A DNA stretch of 35,032 bases from Candidatus Peregrinibacteria bacterium (GTDB lineage Bacteria; Patescibacteriota; Gracilibacteria; UM-FILTER-43-11): positions 1-35,032 of the forward strand of contig JAFGTE010000008.1 of assembly GCA_016934215.1 (NCBI GenBank), in the 5' to 3' direction. The position numbers were made by a program, and so were the translations under genes. A model generated the notes under the pieces. That model did not search any database and was not told where the DNA came from. It saw only the letters and a list, made by a program, of their open reading frames with translations. Positions 32,110 through 35,032 of this stretch are shown here, piece after piece (the first letter of the stretch is position 1; each line of letters starts with the position of its first letter).

Positions 32110-33642
32110 ATGCGTTTTCGGATACCGGCAACATTAATCTTGGCTGTATCGGCGCTTCTGAGCCGTTTGCTCGGGCTTGTGCGCGATCACTTGCTGGCCC
32201 GTACTTTCGGGGCGAGCAGTGGTGAAGGTATCTATAATCTCGATGCTTATTATGCTGCTTTCCGCATTCCCGACCTGCTTTACAACCTGCTTATCTTTGG
32301 GGCGATCTCGGCAGCTATCATCCCCATTTTCACGCAATACAAAAAATCGGGTGAGCTCAGAAAAGGCTGGGAGTTTGCCAGCAATATGTTGCATATTCTC
32401 TTAATTTTTATTTTGCTGGTGTCGGCTGTGGTTTATTTATTCGCCCCTCAGTTCGCTCATCTGGTCGCCGGCGGTTTTGAAGGTGAGGCTTTCAGCCTGA
32501 CGGTCCGGTTAATGCGCATTATGCTGCTTTCGCCGATTATTTTTACTTTTTCCGCCATCTTCATCAGTCTGCAAGACAGCTTCAAAGTTTTTTTCTGGAG
32601 GAGTGCCGCGCCGCTTTTTTATAATCTGGGAATTATTTTCGGTATTCTTTATTTTGCTCAGGATTTTGGTGTGGTGGGAGTAACCTGGGGCGTCATTATT
32701 GGGGCGCTATTACAGCTTTTAGTCCAAATGCCCGCCCTTCGCACCATCGGTTACCGGCATGTGTGGCAGGCTGATTTTCATCGCGCAGATGTGCGCAAAG
32801 CGATCCGCCTTATTATTCCCCGCGTAGCTGGACTTTCACTCACACAAATCACTTTGGTATTCAATACTCTGATCGCCAGCTTTCTGATGACCGGTTCCAT
32901 CACTATCTTCTATTTTGCCGATAACTTGCAGGCGGTGCCTTTGGGAATCATCGGCATCTCCTTTGCTATCACTTCTTTTGCCACACTTTCTGAACTGGCG
33001 ATGGAAAAATCTTCTGATGCTTTTGTGTCCGAAATCAAACGCGTGGGTCAGCAGGTACTGTTTTTGATCGTTCCCGCCACATTGGGAATGCTGTTTTTGC
33101 GGGACCGCATCATTGATGTCATCTTGGTGGCCGGTAAGTTCACTGCAGGGGATGCGGCTATTCTGCAGGCCGTACTGGCTTTTTTGCTTATCTCACTTTT
33201 CGCGCAGTCGCTCATCCCTTTGTTCAGCCGTGGGTTTTACGCTTATCACAACACAAAAACACCTGTCATCACAGCCATTGTGGGTGCAGTAGTCAGTGTG
33301 GGCGGCAGTTATCTGCTCGCTATCCAGATAGGCATGGGGGTATTAGGAATTGGTGTGGCTTATTCGGCGGGGAATATCTTTAATTTTGCTCTGTTGTATC
33401 GTTTTATGGTCAAAAAGTGCGGTACAGACATCTTTGACTGGCTGAACGTTCTCAAAATGCTGGTGGCTGGGGCGGTTATGTACGGCGCTCTTTATCTGAC
33501 GAGTGCTTATGTCAGTTACGGTGAAAGACTGATCGACCGAATGGGCGCTCTGGCACTCCTTACGCTGGTCGGTATGCTCAGCTATTTTCTGGCGGCGCGT
33601 TTACTGAAAATCTCTGAATTCAAAATGATTACACGACGCTAA
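32110..33642 (+). CDS. murJ: lipid II flippase MurJ (MviN family)
   Basis: Polytopic membrane transporter of the MOP superfamily that moves lipid II across the membrane for peptidoglycan assembly. The 510-residue protein has about 13-14 hydrophobic segments. Its start shows the family pattern: SALLSRLLGLVRDHLLARTFG followed by DAYYAAFRIPDLLYNLLIFGAISAAIIPIFT. The Arg residues of the SRxLGxxRD motif and the RxPD motif, essential in characterised MurJ proteins, are present. The late stretch PLFSRGFYAYHNTKTPVI also matches. The ATG at 32110 is preceded by A/T-rich sequence. It is convergent with murD; their stops share CTAA. Confidence 0.94.
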   Translation: MRFRIPATLILAVSALLSRLLGLVRDHLLARTFGASSGEGIYNLDAYYAAFRIPDLLYNLLIFGAISAAIIPIFTQYKKSGELRKGWEFASNMLHILLIFILLVSAVVYLFAPQFAHLVAGGFEGEAFSLTVRLMRIMLLSPIIFTFSAIFISLQDSFKVFFWRSAAPLFYNLGIIFGILYFAQDFGVVGVTWGVIIGALLQLLVQMPALRTIGYRHVWQADFHRADVRKAIRLIIPRVAGLSLTQITLVFNTLIASFLMTGSITIFYFADNLQAVPLGIIGISFAITSFATLSELAMEKSSDAFVSEIKRVGQQVLFLIVPATLGMLFLRDRIIDVILVAGKFTAGDAAILQAVLAFLLISLFAQSLIPLFSRGFYAYHNTKTPVITAIVGAVVSVGGSYLLAIQIGMGVLGIGVAYSAGNIFNFALLYRFMVKKCGTDIFDWLNVLKMLVAGAVMYGALYLTSAYVSYGERLIDRMGALALLTLVGMLSYFLAARLLKISEFKMITRR

Positions 33643-34979
33643 TCCAGATTTTTTACGATTTCTTTAAACTGTTTTCCTCTGTCTTTGGCATTTTTAAACA
33701 TATCAAAGCTGGCGCAGGCGGGGGACAGCACAATGTTATCGCCGGGCTGGGCCATTTCCAAAGCGCGTATCACGATGGCCGGAAAGTCGTCTGATTCATC
33801 CAGCATCATGATGGGGTAATACTCATCTTCTGCTTTAATAGCTTCCTGAATACGCGGACCTTCTTTTCCATACAGGTAGGGGCGGACCCGATGTTCAATA
33901 ATGTCATGGGCAAGGAATGAAAAATCGGCGTTTTTTGAACTCCCTCCCAAAAGCAGGATCAACTTTCCTTCCGGAAATTCATTGATGGCTACTTTGGTGG
34001 ATTCCGGAGTGGTACACGCGGAGTCATTGTAAAACTTCACGCCTTCCACTTCCTTCACAAATTCCAGACGATGTTCAGCTCCTACAAATTTAGCCAGCTG
34101 TTCTTTGATCAGCGTGGGAGTGACCCGGTGAATAAGACTTACTGCGATGGCACATAAAATATTGTCCGGATGAGTTTTAATGGTAATATCTTTTTTGCTA
34201 AGAATGGTGGCCTCCTTATCTTCAAATTTAGCCACGAGCTTATCTCCCTTCCAGGTAGCCCAATCGTTGCCCTCATCTGTTCCCAACCAGAATATTTTGC
34301 CGGGTGTTTTTTTGCCGAGTCTTGAACTGTTTTCATCGTTTCTGTTCAGTATGCACCAGTCCAGGTAACTCTGGTGGGCGATCAGATTACTCTTGGCGTT
34401 TGCATATTCCTCCAGATTCTCATGCCAGTCCAAATGGTTTGGGGTGATGTTCAGGACAGCTGCAATGTGAGGAGACATTTTGATATCTGCGAACTGAAAG
34501 CTGGAAACTTCCATCAAAATGAGTTCATTTGGTCGTTTGATGGCTTCCTGCAGAACAGGAGTGCGATCGTTGCCGCCGACAATAATTTTCCCTTTGTAGT
34601 GAGCGGTCAGTATTTTATCAAGCATGGCGACGGTGGTTGTTTTTCCGTTGCTGCCGGTGATGGCGGTCATTCGGTTCGCCGCCTGTTCCAGCGTGAGTTC
34701 AGTCATTGAAGTGACCGTGCATCCGGCTTTTCTGGCCTCCAGAATGCCTGGCAGGCGATAGTGCACGCCGGGGCTTCGGATGATGGTCCGGAACGCTTTC
34801 AGGTCTTTAAACGCTTTTGATCCGAGCTGCGATTTTGCGTTTTTGGGAATTTCGACCGATTCGTTTTCATCACAAATGGTGATGTCAGAAATTTTTTGGG
34901 TCTTCAAAAAATCGAGAGCATACTGACCTTCGACTCCAAAGCCCAAAATGGCGACCGGTGGCTTGATGACTGTTTTCAT
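33639..34979 (-). CDS. murD: UDP-N-acetylmuramoylalanine--D-glutamate ligase
   Basis: Adds D-Glu to UDP-MurNAc-L-Ala in the cytoplasm with ATP. The 446-residue protein has a Rossmann-like start VAILGFGVEGQYALDFL, the P-loop ITGSNGKTTTVAML (about 112-125), MEVSSFQFAD, NITPNHLDWH, the C-terminal FYNDSACTTPESTKVAI and LLLGGSSKNADFSFL. These are the Mur ligase landmarks in the order expected for MurD. The ATG at 34979 has CCTC directly upstream and no Shine-Dalgarno sequence. It lies far from murC and next to convergent murJ. The last 53 bases of the window beyond its start show no feature other than A/T-rich sequence that may hold its promoter. Confidence 0.94.
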   Translation of the reverse strand: MKTVIKPPVAILGFGVEGQYALDFLKTQKISDITICDENESVEIPKNAKSQLGSKAFKDLKAFRTIIRSPGVHYRLPGILEARKAGCTVTSMTELTLEQAANRMTAITGSNGKTTTVAMLDKILTAHYKGKIIVGGNDRTPVLQEAIKRPNELILMEVSSFQFADIKMSPHIAAVLNITPNHLDWHENLEEYANAKSNLIAHQSYLDWCILNRNDENSSRLGKKTPGKIFWLGTDEGNDWATWKGDKLVAKFEDKEATILSKKDITIKTHPDNILCAIAVSLIHRVTPTLIKEQLAKFVGAEHRLEFVKEVEGVKFYNDSACTTPESTKVAINEFPEGKLILLLGGSSKNADFSFLAHDIIEHRVRPYLYGKEGPRIQEAIKAEDEYYPIMMLDESDDFPAIVIRALEMAQPGDNIVLSPACASFDMFKNAKDRGKQFKEIVKNLD

Positions 34980-35032
34980 GAGGAAATTATAACTGAAAAG
35001 TTTTGTGATTACGACACATAATAGGATTAAAT

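Overview
The window looks like a chromosomal segment of a Patescibacteria (CPR) bacterium, most plausibly a Peregrinibacteria-like or other Gracilibacteria-class lineage that keeps the standard code. This is inference from gene content and style, not from a phylogenetic marker. Genes are packed very tightly, with many convergent pairs sharing stop codons. Almost no start is preceded by a Shine-Dalgarno sequence. TGA is nearly absent as a stop but is not read as an amino acid in any intact gene. There is a very large SLH-type S-layer protein, a monoderm-like cell-wall gene set, and several unrecognised proteins.

Layout. 1-4016 (minus strand) is a glycolysis operon, lemA - class II fructose-bisphosphate aldolase - GAPDH - PPi-type phosphofructokinase. 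4144-5855 holds an orphan hypothetical gene convergent with a sugar-nucleotide epimerase. 5856-6145 is a repeat- and palindrome-rich control region in front of a small ribbon-helix-helix regulator, which is followed by ftsQ and a DacA-type carboxypeptidase. 8404-11626 contains a two-gene unknown operon, a LysM/M23 peptidase with yidD, and another unknown gene. 11662-13251 is a DHH/NrnA-type phosphodiesterase with a long Pro/Lys tail. 13433-15451 encodes a probable sortase-anchored surface protein and a membrane-anchored ChaN/TraB-like protein. 15448-17334 has murC, ftsB/divIC and an initiator tRNA. 17369-17640 is a decayed GIY-YIG nuclease. 17710-18903 is a HAD phosphatase with a consensus promoter.

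18904-19457 is a 554-base gene-free leader in front of the 1420-residue S-layer gene. It contains two nested candidate pseudoknots and mutually exclusive stems, and it is the most interesting non-coding stretch here. The S-layer gene ends in a strong terminator and is followed by a secreted FN3-type protein and a TPR lipoprotein. 25617-26639 is an HTH-GHKL ATPase-STAS-like regulator with four direct repeats just upstream of it. Next come trigger factor, a bifunctional Rel enzyme whose complete reading frame has no ATG, GTG or TTG start, gpmI, a small membrane protein, murJ and murD.

How the genes work together. Glycolysis is represented by four enzymes (Pfp, Fba, Gap, GpmI). Peptidoglycan synthesis and division genes (murC, murD, murJ, ftsQ, ftsB, dacA, M23 peptidase) are scattered rather than gathered in one dcw cluster. 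The S-layer, the putative LAQTG-anchored protein, the FN3-type protein and the lipoprotein form the cell-surface inventory. No CRISPR array, complete mobile element or rRNA gene was seen.
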